Shown in pieces: positions 1 through 7,751 of a stretch of 61,798 nucleotides of DNA. The notes under the pieces were generated by a model. The model was not told the DNA's origin. It did no database searches and saw only the letters and a list, made by a program, of their open reading frames with translations. Each line of letters begins with the position of its first letter. The first letter of the stretch is position 1. The stretch is from Planobispora rosea. GTDB taxonomy: Bacteria; Actinomycetota; Actinomycetes; Streptosporangiales; Streptosporangiaceae. Where the stretch lies: positions 1 to 61,798 of the forward strand of contig NZ_BMQP01000051.1 in NCBI RefSeq assembly GCF_014648175.1, given 5' to 3'. A program made the position numbers and the translations under genes.

Positions 1-1027
1 CGCGGTCGCCGTGCCGGAAGGCGACGGCCTCCAGCTCCAGGTCATGGCCCACCGGCCGGATCGGTTCACGCGCTTCCGGCAGCGGCTCGGTGCGCAGCAC
101 CGCGTCGAGCCGGTCCAGCTCGGAGCGCGCGCTGCGGAGTTTGCCGCCGATGTCCGCCAGCGACAGGACCGGATCGGCGCAGCGGGCGGCCAGCACCAGG
201 ATCGTCAGCACCTCCGCCGCGCCGATGTCCCCGCCGAGCGCGAGGTAGGCGCCCAGAACCAGCAGCGCGGTGAACATCGCCTGCACCACCAGTGCCAGAC
301 CGATCATGCCGGGCAGCGCCGACAACACGGTACGGCGGGAGGCGCGCTGAAGTTCCCGCAGCGCGTCGTCGAGCAACGCGAAACGTTCACCGGTCCGTCC
401 ACCGGCGCGCAGCACCGGCTGGGCCTGGAGGTACTCGACGACCCGGTCGGTGGCCTCGGTGTCGCGTTCGTGGCGGTCGGCGTCGGTGACCGCCGCCGAC
501 CGCGCCGTCCAGATCTGGACGGCCGCCACGACGGGCAGGGCGGTCAGCGCGGCCAGCCCCAGCTGCCAGTTGAACGCGAGCATCACCGCGACGATCGTCA
601 GCGGGGTGACGCAGGCGGAGACGAACGGCGCCATCAGGTGCGCCGCCACCCCCATCGCCTGCAGGAGTCCCTGACCTGCCATGACGGACACCTCACCGAC
701 CCGGCCGGGGCCGTACCAGCCCAGGGGCAGCCGGGCCAGGTGCTCGCCGAGCCGGTGGTACATGCTGCGCAACATCGTGGTCCCGACCCGCATGCCGGAC
801 AGGTCGCTGACATAGCGCAGCACCGCGTAGGCCGCGACCGCGGCCCCGAACGCCGCCAGCCACAGCCCGGCCTCCCCGGGACGGTTCCCCAGCAGCGCCC
901 GCAGCACCGGGACCAGCAGCGCGTAGGACAGGCCCTCGGCCACCGCGGTCATCGTCATCAAGGCCACGATGCGGCGCATGGCCCGGGCGTACTCGGGACC
1001 CAGCACGCGCAGCAGCATCCGGATCAT
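1..1027 (-). CDS. ABC half-transporter, exporter fold (partial)
   Basis: This is the 5' part of a membrane-spanning ABC half-transporter; the gene runs off the left edge, so only the transmembrane domain and the start of the nucleotide-binding domain are visible. The ATG (1027-1025) overlaps the stop of the upstream transporter as ATGA, so the two are translationally coupled and probably form a heterodimer. The protein opens MIRMLLRVLGPEYARAM and has several hydrophobic helices. It lacks the extra N-terminal domain of IrtA. Paired exporter-fold half-transporters of this look include YbtP/YbtQ and IrtA/IrtB, which import ferric siderophores. That role is inference, since no siderophore synthase is in the window. 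Confidence 0.85.
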   Translation of the reverse strand, partial: MIRMLLRVLGPEYARAMRRIVALMTMTAVAEGLSYALLVPVLRALLGNRPGEAGLWLAAFGAAVAAYAVLRYVSDLSGMRVGTTMLRSMYHRLGEHLARLPLGWYGPGRVGEVSVMAGQGLLQAMGVAAHLMAPFVSACVTPLTIVAVMLAFNWQLGLAALTALPVVAAVQIWTARSAAVTDADRHERDTEATDRVVEYLQAQPVLRAGGRTGERFALLDDALRELQRASRRTVLSALPGMIGLALVVQAMFTALLVLGAYLALGGDIGAAEVLTILVLAARCADPVLSLADIGGKLRSARSELDRLDAVLRTEPLPEAREPIRPVGHDLELEAVAFRHGDR

Positions 1028-2886
1028 CGGGGCTCGTCTCCTCGCTGAACACCTGCGGGGGTCTCGATCCGCCCGCCGGTCTCCTCGCCGGTCTGCTCGG
1101 TGCTCTCCTGGCAGGTCCCCCCGGCGGCCGCCGGCCGGTGGGATCCCCACTGGGATCGCCACAGCGCGGCGAACCTCCCGCCGCGCGCCAGCAGTTCGGC
1201 GGGCCCGCCGCGCTCGGTGATCACTCCGTCCTCCAGCACCACGACGGTGTCGGCGTCGGAGACGGTCTCCAGGCGATGGGCGATGACCAGGATCGTGCGA
1301 CCGCCCTTCAACGCCGCCAATGCCCGCCGTACCGCCCGCTCGGTCTGCGGGTCGGCGAAGGAGGTCGCCTCGTCGAGCACCAGAACGGGCGTGTCGGCCA
1401 GCAGCGCGCGGGCGAGCGAGATCCGCTGCGCCTCACCGCCCGACAGGCCGGCCTCCTCGCCGATGACCGTGTCGTATCCGCGCGGAAGCTCAAGGATCCG
1501 GTCGTGGATGTGCGCCAGCCGGGCGGCGCGGACCACGTCGTCGCGGTCGGCGTGGGGGACCGCGAGCGCGATGTTGTCGGCGACCGACGCGCGCAGCAGG
1601 TGGACGTCCTGCAAGACGAAGGAGACCTTCCGGTAGAGCTCCCGGCTGCCGATCTCACGCAGGTCGACGCCGCCCAGCACGACCGACCCGCACGTCGGGT
1701 CGGAGAATCTGGGCAGCAGCCGCACCAGGGTGGACTTGCCGCTTCCCGACGGCCCGACCAGCGCGGTCACCGTCCCCGGCTCGAGCACCAGGTCGACGCC
1801 GCGCAGTACCTCGTGACCGGCGTCGTAGCCGAACCGCACACCGCGCAGCTCCACCCGGTGTCCCCGCGGCGCGACCGGGTGCGCCGGCTCCGGCAGCGGC
1901 GGCACCGCGAGCACCTCCCGGGTCCGGCCGAGCGCGCGCCGGGCGGCCTGCATGTCGTCGAAACCGTGGCCGAGGGCCGCCACCGGAGCGGTCAGGCCCA
2001 GCCCCAGCAGCAGGAAGGGCAGCAGGTCCGCCGGGGCCATGCCACCGGACCCGATCAGGGCCGTACCGCCGGCCAGCACGACCAGCAGCACGAACGGCGG
2101 TGACAGCGCCAGCTGCATCCCGGCGGCGACCAGGGACACGCCCCGCACCCACCGCACGAAGACACCGACGAAATCATCCGCCGCCGCAAGGAACCTGCGG
2201 TGGGCGCGCCCGGCCCCGCCGAACGCCTTGACCACCGCGATGCCCTGCACGAACTCGACGACCGAACTCGCGATCCGCCCCATGGCCGCATCGAACTCCT
2301 CCTGCTCGCGCAGCCGGGCGGGGAGCATCAGCAGCGGCACCAACGACACCGCCGCGACCACCGGGATCAGCGTGATCAGCGTGAGCCGCCAGTCGACGGT
2401 GAACAGGTAGACCAGCGACACCAGCGGCACCACGAACGCGGAGACGAGCTCCCCGGGAGCGTGGGCGATGAACGGGTGCACCGCGCTGACGTCCTGCCCC
2501 ACCACCTTCGCCAGCTCACCGGTCCGGCGCCGGGAGAACCAGCCGATCGGCACCCGGCCCAGCCGCGCGGCCAGCCGCCGCCGCAAGGCCAGCTGCACCC
2601 GGGCGTCGAGCAGATGCCCGATCCCGGCCGACGCCGCCGTGAACAGCAGCCGGACGAACAGGCCGCCCGCACCCGCCGTCACCACCGCCCAGACGTGACC
2701 GTGATCGGCCGGGCCCGGTGCCAGCAGCGCGCGCCCCAGTTCGACCACGGCCAGCAACGGCGCCAGGCCCGCGACAGCACCGATCACCTGCAGGACGACG
2801 ACGACGGCGAACCTCCGCGCGTGCGGGCGCAGCAGCCCCGCCACCCCGGGGTCCGCATCCTCGCCGCGCACCGCGGCAGACCTCAT
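1024..2886 (-). CDS. ABC half-transporter with fused ATPase, exporter fold
   Basis: This 620-residue protein has a six-helix transmembrane domain (about residues 15-310) followed by a nucleotide-binding domain. The Walker A is GPSGSGKST, the signature is LSGGEAQR and the Walker B region reads VLVLDEATSFADPQTE. The DEAT-FADP variant is typical of the YbtP/IrtA siderophore-type subgroup, whereas most exporters read DEATSALD. The ATG start (2886) overlaps the stop of the upstream esterase (ATGA), and its own stop overlaps the next ABC gene in the same way, so the three genes form one coupled operon. The C-terminal tail of about 40 residues is low complexity. Specificity is inferred; a drug or lipid exporter is the alternative. 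Confidence 0.9.
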   Translation of the reverse strand: MRSAAVRGEDADPGVAGLLRPHARRFAVVVVLQVIGAVAGLAPLLAVVELGRALLAPGPADHGHVWAVVTAGAGGLFVRLLFTAASAGIGHLLDARVQLALRRRLAARLGRVPIGWFSRRRTGELAKVVGQDVSAVHPFIAHAPGELVSAFVVPLVSLVYLFTVDWRLTLITLIPVVAAVSLVPLLMLPARLREQEEFDAAMGRIASSVVEFVQGIAVVKAFGGAGRAHRRFLAAADDFVGVFVRWVRGVSLVAAGMQLALSPPFVLLVVLAGGTALIGSGGMAPADLLPFLLLGLGLTAPVAALGHGFDDMQAARRALGRTREVLAVPPLPEPAHPVAPRGHRVELRGVRFGYDAGHEVLRGVDLVLEPGTVTALVGPSGSGKSTLVRLLPRFSDPTCGSVVLGGVDLREIGSRELYRKVSFVLQDVHLLRASVADNIALAVPHADRDDVVRAARLAHIHDRILELPRGYDTVIGEEAGLSGGEAQRISLARALLADTPVLVLDEATSFADPQTERAVRRALAALKGGRTILVIAHRLETVSDADTVVVLEDGVITERGGPAELLARGGRFAALWRSQWGSHRPAAAGGTCQESTEQTGEETGGRIETPAGVQRGDEPR

Positions 2887-3779
2887 CCGGCCAGCGCCCG
2901 GCGCAGCACCGCGCCGAGCTCGGCGATCTGCCGCTGCGACACCTCGGCCGACAGGATCGCCTGCGAACCGTGGAAGGTGCCGGGCCACTGGTGCAGCTCG
3001 ACCGGCACGCCCGCCTGCAACAGCCGCAGCGCGTAGCCGATGCCCTCGTCGCGGTTGGGGTCGAACTCCGCGGTGGCGACATAGGCGGGCGGCAGTCCGG
3101 ACAGGTCGGCGGCGCGCGCCGGGGCGGCGTACGGCGTCGCGGGCGCGGAGCCCAGGTAGTGCCCCCACGATGCGGTGACCTTGTCGCGATTCATCCAGGG
3201 GGTGTCGGTGAAGTTCCGCTGCGACCACGTCTGCTGCCGGTCGTCGAGCCCGGGCTGGTTGAGCAGCTGGAAGCGGATCGGCGGCCCCTGCTCGTCGCGC
3301 GCCCGCAGCGCCACCGCGGCCGCGAGGCTCCCGCCGGCGCTGTGACCCCCGACCGCGATCCGCTCCGGATCGACGCCGAGCCCGGCCGCGTTCCCGGCGA
3401 CCCAGGCCAGCGCGGCGTAGACGTCGTCGAGGGCGGCCGGGAACGGGTTCTCGGGGGCCAGGCGATAACCCACCGAGACCACCACCGCGCCGGAGCCGTC
3501 CGCGAGACGCGCGGCCCACGGATGCTCGGTGTCCAGGTCGCCCATGACGAACCCGCCGCCGTGCAGCCAGACGACGGCGCCCTGCGCCAGTTGGGGGCGG
3601 TAGATGCGCACCGGCACCGGCGGATCGGCGGGCACCGTACGGTCCTCGATCTCCATTCCCGCGACGTCCGGTAACGGAACCGCGGTGGCCAGCTCGGCGA
3701 GACCCTTGCGCGAGGTGACGGGATCGGTCAGATCAGCCCGGGGGAACAACGGGACGAATGCTTCCAGTTCGGGATCCAT
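2883..3779 (-). CDS. Alpha/beta hydrolase (HSL-type esterase)
   Basis: This is a carboxylesterase of the hormone-sensitive-lipase family, about 298 residues. The oxyanion-hole motif HGGGF lies near residue 75, the nucleophile elbow is GGHSAGG, and the acid and base are in EFDPNRDEG and GTFHGS near the C-terminus. Of two in-frame ATGs I chose the second (3779, protein start MDPELEAF) because a GGGAGG sequence sits about nine bases upstream of it and abuts the first. It is the first gene of an operon with the two ABC half-transporters, which suggests it hydrolyses their cargo, for example an ester-type siderophore or xenobiotic. That link is inference. Confidence 0.9.
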   Translation of the reverse strand: MDPELEAFVPLFPRADLTDPVTSRKGLAELATAVPLPDVAGMEIEDRTVPADPPVPVRIYRPQLAQGAVVWLHGGGFVMGDLDTEHPWAARLADGSGAVVVSVGYRLAPENPFPAALDDVYAALAWVAGNAAGLGVDPERIAVGGHSAGGSLAAAVALRARDEQGPPIRFQLLNQPGLDDRQQTWSQRNFTDTPWMNRDKVTASWGHYLGSAPATPYAAPARAADLSGLPPAYVATAEFDPNRDEGIGYALRLLQAGVPVELHQWPGTFHGSQAILSAEVSQRQIAELGAVLRRALAG

Positions 3780-3883
3780 GCCGGCCATCCTCCCGGCCGT
3801 CACCACCGAGATCATCCGCCATTCGTCGGGCATCCCGCACCGATCACGCACCGATCGGCGCGATCTCCTGGCCCGGAAAGCCC

Positions 3884-3889
3884 TAACCT
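3884..3889 (+). promoter_or_regulatory. -10 element (TAACCT) of a leaderless start
   Basis: TAACCT fits TAnnnT and ends six bases before the ATG at 3896, with no Shine-Dalgarno between, so the transcript probably begins at or next to the start codon. Confidence 0.4.
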
Positions 3890-3895
3890 GGGGCC

Positions 3896-4957
3896 ATGGA
3901 GGCTCTGGCCGCACGGTTGTCACGCCTGGACTCGCAAGCCGGGGGAGTGATCCGCGTCGTCATGTTCTACGACACGCTGATGCGCCGGCGAGTGGACCTG
4001 CCGGCCCTGGTCCGGGCCTCGGCCGGGCTGGCCGAATGCGTGGCCGGGATCCGGCTGTCCGGCACGGGCCGGACCATGCGGTTCTCACCCGACGGCCGGC
4101 AGCTCACCGACCCGCCGGCCGCAACCCCCGCGACCGCCGCGGCGTTCCCGGCCTCCAGTACGGCGCCGATCGTCCTGGACGACGAAGAGATCGGCACGGT
4201 GTGGCTGGAGCGCCCCGGCCCGCCCAACACGCTTGACGAGGTACTGCTGGACCGCCTGGCGATCGCCGCCGCCGCGGTCGTCGAGCGCTACGGCCCCGCC
4301 CGCACCACCATGGCCGACCCCGCGCTCGTCGAACTGGTGATCAGCCCCGGCAGCGACGAGGCCGCCCGGGCCCGGGCGCTGCGGCTGCTGGGCTTCGCCG
4401 CCGACCTGCCGGTCCGCGTCGTGGCCGTGCGCTCCGCGCTGCCGCTGGATCGCATCGGCGCGCTGATCTGCCCGGCCCGCCCGGTCAAGGCCGCCCCGCT
4501 GGCCGACGCCGGAGTCCTGCTGGCCACCACCGTGGATGCGGCCCGCTTCCCCGCGGGCGTGCACGCCGGCCTGGGCGCAGCCGACAGCCCCGACCGTTCC
4601 TGGCACCAGGCCCGCACCGCGCTGCGCTTCACCACCGCCCGCCGGCCCGTCGTCTCCTACGACGCTCTGGGCGCGCTGGCGCTGCTGGCCCAGCTGCCCC
4701 GGCAGGCCGCACACGACAACGCCGACGTGACCGCCATCGCCCGCCTGGCCGACAACGCCGAGGAACTGCAGACGCTGGAGGCCTACTGCGAGAGCGGCTC
4801 CCTGCGCCGCGCCGCCGACCTGCTTCACCTGCACCACAGCAGCGTCGCCCGCCGCATCGAACAGATCGGCAAGACCCTGGGCATCGAGCTGACCGAACCC
4901 ACCGGACTGGTCCGGGCCTCGATCGCCCTGACCGCGTGGCGGCTGCTCGACGACTGA
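3896..4957 (+). CDS. PucR-family transcriptional regulator
   Basis: The 353-residue protein ends in a PucR-type helix-turn-helix: ETL-like helix LQTLEAYCESGSLRRAA, then LLHLHHSSVARRIEQI, close to the C-terminus as is normal for the family. The N-terminal 200 residues resemble a degenerate GAF-like/GGDEF-like sensor as in CdaR/PucR proteins. It is divergent from the esterase-ABC operon with about 115 bases between starts, so it is the obvious candidate regulator of that operon, though this is inferred from position. No Shine-Dalgarno is visible and the start looks leaderless. Confidence 0.85.
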   Translation: MEALAARLSRLDSQAGGVIRVVMFYDTLMRRRVDLPALVRASAGLAECVAGIRLSGTGRTMRFSPDGRQLTDPPAATPATAAAFPASSTAPIVLDDEEIGTVWLERPGPPNTLDEVLLDRLAIAAAAVVERYGPARTTMADPALVELVISPGSDEAARARALRLLGFAADLPVRVVAVRSALPLDRIGALICPARPVKAAPLADAGVLLATTVDAARFPAGVHAGLGAADSPDRSWHQARTALRFTTARRPVVSYDALGALALLAQLPRQAAHDNADVTAIARLADNAEELQTLEAYCESGSLRRAADLLHLHHSSVARRIEQIGKTLGIELTEPTGLVRASIALTAWRLLDD

Positions 4958-5093
4958 CGCCGGGTTCATCGCCCCGTCCAGCGCCGACCGGCCCGTCGTC
5001 GTCAACCGGCCCTTCGCCCTCCGGCCCCGGCCATGCCCGACGGCACCCGGCGGCCCGTACCGGGCGATGGGGGAGAAGGGGAGAGGTTCGAAG

Positions 5094-5114
5094 GTTCAGC
5101 GTTCAGCGTTCAGC
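5094..5114. repeat. Triple GTTCAGC heptamer repeat
   Basis: Three head-to-tail copies of GTTCAGC lie at the 3' end of the DUF1876 gene and cover its stop codon. There is no evident function. Confidence 0.5.
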
Positions 5115-5379
5115 GCGAGGTATGCACGGAGTTCGCCAGCCGCACCACATCCTGGGCGCCGTCCTCCAGAAGCCTGGCCGACAGGTCGGACAGGGCCCGT
5201 CCCGCCGCGAGTTCGTCGCCGATGTCCGGGACGGCGCTGTCACCGGGGTTGCGGCGGGCATGCGCCACGCTCTCATGGCGGGTGCCGTCGTCGGCGAGCA
5301 GGGTCGCCCTCGCCGTGGTGACGGTGTCGGAGTCGTCCTCGGTGATGGATATCTCCACGTTCCACTGCTTGGTCTGCAT
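5110..5379 (-). CDS. DUF1876 domain protein
   Basis: This small 89-residue protein matches the DUF1876 family, with N-terminal MQTKQWNVEISITEDDSDT, a central strand pair around TARATLLADDGTRHE, and a helical C-terminus (IGDELAAGRALSDLSARLL). The fold is predicted to resemble a dsRBD-like alpha/beta sandwich, but the function of the family is unknown. The ATG at 5379 has AGGAGG eight bases upstream; an in-frame GTG at 5388 lacks a good site. It stands alone with its own AT-richer upstream region. Confidence 0.85.
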   Translation of the reverse strand: MQTKQWNVEISITEDDSDTVTTARATLLADDGTRHESVAHARRNPGDSAVPDIGDELAAGRALSDLSARLLEDGAQDVVRLANSVHTSR

Positions 5380-5563
5380 CACGAACACCTCCTATCTCCC
5401 AGGGTCCCCTCCGGCCTCGGACAGAGAAACCCCCTTGAACCCGACACAGTTCGACTTTTCATTACTTTTCACCTTCAGTCCGGCGCCCCGAAGCCCATTC
5501 GAAACACAACGGCACACCGGACCCCCGCCCCCGCCGCAGACACCCCGCAGACACCCGGCGAAC
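5380..5563. other. Intergenic region, AT-richer, no gene seen
   Basis: About 180 bases between the DUF1876 gene and the chemoreceptor. It has a locally AT-rich patch (5450-5475) that probably carries the DUF1876 promoter on the minus strand, and an 11-base direct repeat CCGCAGACACC twice near 5530-5552. No sigma consensus could be assigned. Confidence 0.4.
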
Positions 5564-6904
5564 TCAGTCCTGATCAGTGAGCGCCGCCACGACATGCCGG
5601 TGAACACGATCCGCCGCCGACGCAGACACATCCCGGAACCGCAAACCCACCTCGGCGCTGTCCTCGTGCACCTTGCGATGAACGACGTCGGCACCGAGCG
5701 TCAGAGGACCCTCACCCGGCAGCGGAATGCCGACCTCGACGACATCACCCTGACCCAGCGGCGTACCACGGCCAATGGAGAAATGCGCCCCGGACTCACT
5801 CAGGTCAAGCATCTGAGCCGGATACTCACGACCACCCGAACGGATCCACGTCCTGCCACCGATCGCCGCACGCGGAGCATTACGCCTTTCGAGCTGCTCG
5901 GTCAGATGCGCCATCGTCGAAATCCGGTCGATCGCCCGATCCAGATACTCCTTGAGCAGATCGACACTCGAATGCTGCCGCCGCGTCATCACCCCCACCT
6001 GCGACGTCGCCTCACCCAGATCACCGACACCACCGGTCATCTCGGTGAGCGACCTGGCCATCGCCAGAGCGTTCTCCTCCAGAGAATGAACGATCGCAGT
6101 GATCTCAGCAGTCGACCGGGTCGTAGCCGAGGCCAACTCCTTGACCTCGTTGGCCACCACACTGAAACCCCGACCCGCCTCACCCGCCCGGACCGCCTCA
6201 ATGGTGGCATTGAGCGCCAGAAGATGAGTCTGCGCAGCCACCTCCGAGATGAGCCGGGCGATCCCGTCCACCCTGGACAGGCTCACCTCAAGCTGCTCGA
6301 CCGTGTCATTGGCCCTGCGCGCCTGCTCGGTCACGCAACCGGTGACGGCATCGGTCACACCGACCCGCTCCTCGATCGTCTCAGCGGCGCTGCGCAACTC
6401 CTCAGTCCTGTCAGCCACCACCCGCAACTCACCCATGATGATCGCCACACTGTCATTGATCATCTCCTGGGCACGCTGATGCGCCTGCTGCTCGTTGAGC
6501 CGCCGCTCAGCGTAGAGGGCACGCAACTGCTCCTCCCTCGCATCGGCGGCACGCTCCAGCTCCGCCCCCTGAGCGGCGATCATGTCGAGCAAGCCGTCGA
6601 CGACCCGCCCCAGCGCACCGATCTCACCCCGCCCACCGGACCCCACACGCAACGTACGGTCACCCGACGCCACGGCAGCCTCAACGACCCGCAACAGGGA
6701 CCCGATCCGGCGCCGGTCCCGCCGCCGCACCAGCAGCAGCACCACGACAGACGACAGCACCGCCCCGAACAGGAACACCGCCCCGAACAGGACACCGGGT
6801 ACCGCGCCGGCGAACTGCCCCCGGGCCACCAAGCCCGACGGCACCACAACAAGAACGACCAGCCCCACCAGGAGGGAACCGGCACACAGACGACCAAGCT
6901 TCAC
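5564..6904 (-). CDS. Methyl-accepting chemotaxis-like receptor with C-terminal PilZ domain
   Basis: Two closely spaced transmembrane helices open the roughly 446-residue protein, with almost no extracellular loop between them. A HAMP-like linker and coiled coil follow (about 70-150). The cytoplasmic signalling hairpin includes the conserved tip LISEVAAQTHLLALNATIEA and VVANEVKELA. A PilZ domain closes the protein (last 100 residues, with RR..PR at its start and the DLSESGAHFSI strand). PilZ binds cyclic-di-GMP in characterised proteins. There is no periplasmic sensor domain and no che genes nearby, so it is an orphan receptor that may sense an internal cue. The GTG at 6904 has only a weak ribosome site and overlaps the stop of a small upstream frame. 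Confidence 0.85.
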   Translation of the reverse strand: MKLGRLCAGSLLVGLVVLVVVPSGLVARGQFAGAVPGVLFGAVFLFGAVLSSVVVLLLVRRRDRRRIGSLLRVVEAAVASGDRTLRVGSGGRGEIGALGRVVDGLLDMIAAQGAELERAADAREEQLRALYAERRLNEQQAHQRAQEMINDSVAIIMGELRVVADRTEELRSAAETIEERVGVTDAVTGCVTEQARRANDTVEQLEVSLSRVDGIARLISEVAAQTHLLALNATIEAVRAGEAGRGFSVVANEVKELASATTRSTAEITAIVHSLEENALAMARSLTEMTGGVGDLGEATSQVGVMTRRQHSSVDLLKEYLDRAIDRISTMAHLTEQLERRNAPRAAIGGRTWIRSGGREYPAQMLDLSESGAHFSIGRGTPLGQGDVVEVGIPLPGEGPLTLGADVVHRKVHEDSAEVGLRFRDVSASAADRVHRHVVAALTDQD

Positions 6905-7068
6905 GCCAGCTCTATCGGACGATCCCGACCGGCCCTGAGCCAAACCCACCGCAACCACCCAGGCCCGCCCGGCTCCACCGCCACCGGCCGGGGGAGAGGA
7001 CCGGCGACCTCCCTCCAGGCGGCGGCATCGGCGGCATCGGCGGCATCGGTCGTGACCGCGATGTTCAC
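6901..7068 (-). CDS. Possible small ORF upstream of the chemoreceptor
   Basis: A 55-codon frame (GTG 7068; up to 86 codons from an upstream ATG) has high third-position GC, and its TGA overlaps the GTG of the chemoreceptor gene. That is the usual geometry of translational coupling. The peptide begins VNIAVTTDAADAADAAAW, and the three DAA units come from a 9-base tandem repeat (GGCGGCATC on the plus strand near 7020-7048). No family is recognised. It could be a real leader ORF or chance open frame in GC-rich DNA. Confidence 0.3.
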   Translation of the reverse strand: MNIAVTTDAADAADAAAWREVAGPLPRPVAVEPGGPGWLRWVWLRAGRDRPIELA

Positions 7069-7197
7069 CCACCTGCTGACCGCGTCGTGACGAGCGATCA
7101 CGCAGCCCTCGCCGGGGGAGCACGCCGGGGAAGGCTGCACTGCCTCCCAGCCCGCACTCAAGGGGAAGCCTGCGCACAGAGAAAATCCATCCGAGAG

Positions 7198-7233
7198 CGA
7201 TACCGGACAGAATTCACCTTCTGTCTGGTATCG
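7198..7233 (-). terminator. Terminator-like hairpin downstream of the small membrane protein gene
   Basis: Arms CGATACCGGACAGA and TCTGTCTGGTATCG (14 pairs, one G-U) enclose an 8-base loop. On the minus strand it lies about 25 bases after the stop at 7259 and is followed shortly by GATTTTCTC. Confidence 0.6.
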
Positions 7234-7258
7234 GATGTAATGTCGCTTTTGTCAGATG

Positions 7259-7510
7259 TCAGAGTCTGCGGACGAGACGGGACGCGGCCCGCTGGCTCAT
7301 ACCGGTCTCACCCCGGATCAGGAAGACCGCGTCGTCGAACTGACCGGAGACCTTCAGCTCCCGCGCCTGGCTCACCAACTCGGGCCCCAGAGCGCCGCCG
7401 AGGAGACTGTTGCGGGGCCGGTGAGCCAGCCGTACCGCGAGCCAGATCAAAGCGATGATCAGGATGAGGACGACAGCGGACACTATGACGATCCTGATCG
7501 TGTCTGACAT
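7259..7510 (-). CDS. Small single-pass membrane protein with L7/L12-like C-terminus
   Basis: The 83-residue protein has one N-terminal transmembrane helix (MSDTIRIVIVSAVVLILIIA onward) and a short cytoplasmic tail. In the tail, LVSQARELKVSGQFDDAVFL followed by IRGETGMSQRAASRLVRRL resembles the C-terminal helix pair of ribosomal protein L7/L12 (pattern A-V-x-L-I-R-x-x-T-G). Actinobacteria commonly encode such small membrane-anchored L7/L12-CTD-like proteins, with unknown role. ATG 7510 is preceded by CTCAAGGC, a weak ribosome site. Confidence 0.65.
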   Translation of the reverse strand: MSDTIRIVIVSAVVLILIIALIWLAVRLAHRPRNSLLGGALGPELVSQARELKVSGQFDDAVFLIRGETGMSQRAASRLVRRL

Positions 7511-7686
7511 GCCTTGAGGATAGCCTCGTCGATCGTCCGGTGTCTGCAGTCCCAGGAGTCTGTCCGGCGGGGTCGGCGGCGCGCGTGTCGTAGGCAGCCC
7601 GCGTGGAGGGCATGGAGGGCGCGGGGTGTGCGGGTGCGGTTTTCTCCGGCGTGTCGTGACCCCTCTTCCCGGATCCCCACACGGCT
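7511..7686. other. Intergenic region, no gene seen
   Basis: This stretch carries the promoter of the minus-strand membrane protein and DNA upstream of the recombinase. Apart from the inverted repeat that follows, nothing is recognisable. Confidence 0.3.
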
Positions 7687-7714
7687 TTGATGCATAATCG
7701 CACTTATGCATCAT
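7687..7714. other. dif-like inverted repeat (candidate recombination core site)
   Basis: Perfect 10-bp arms TGATGCATAA (7688-7697) and TTATGCATCA (7704-7713) are separated by six bases, TCGCAC. With one flanking base each side this makes two 11-bp half-sites around a 6-bp centre, the geometry of dif. The inner half-site sequences GCATAA and TTATG match E. coli dif. It lies 38 bases upstream of a tyrosine recombinase start. An operator for that gene is the main alternative. Confidence 0.5.
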
Positions 7715-7751
7715 TCAGGATCCGCCCTCCCCGCCCACCCAGGAGACCCCG

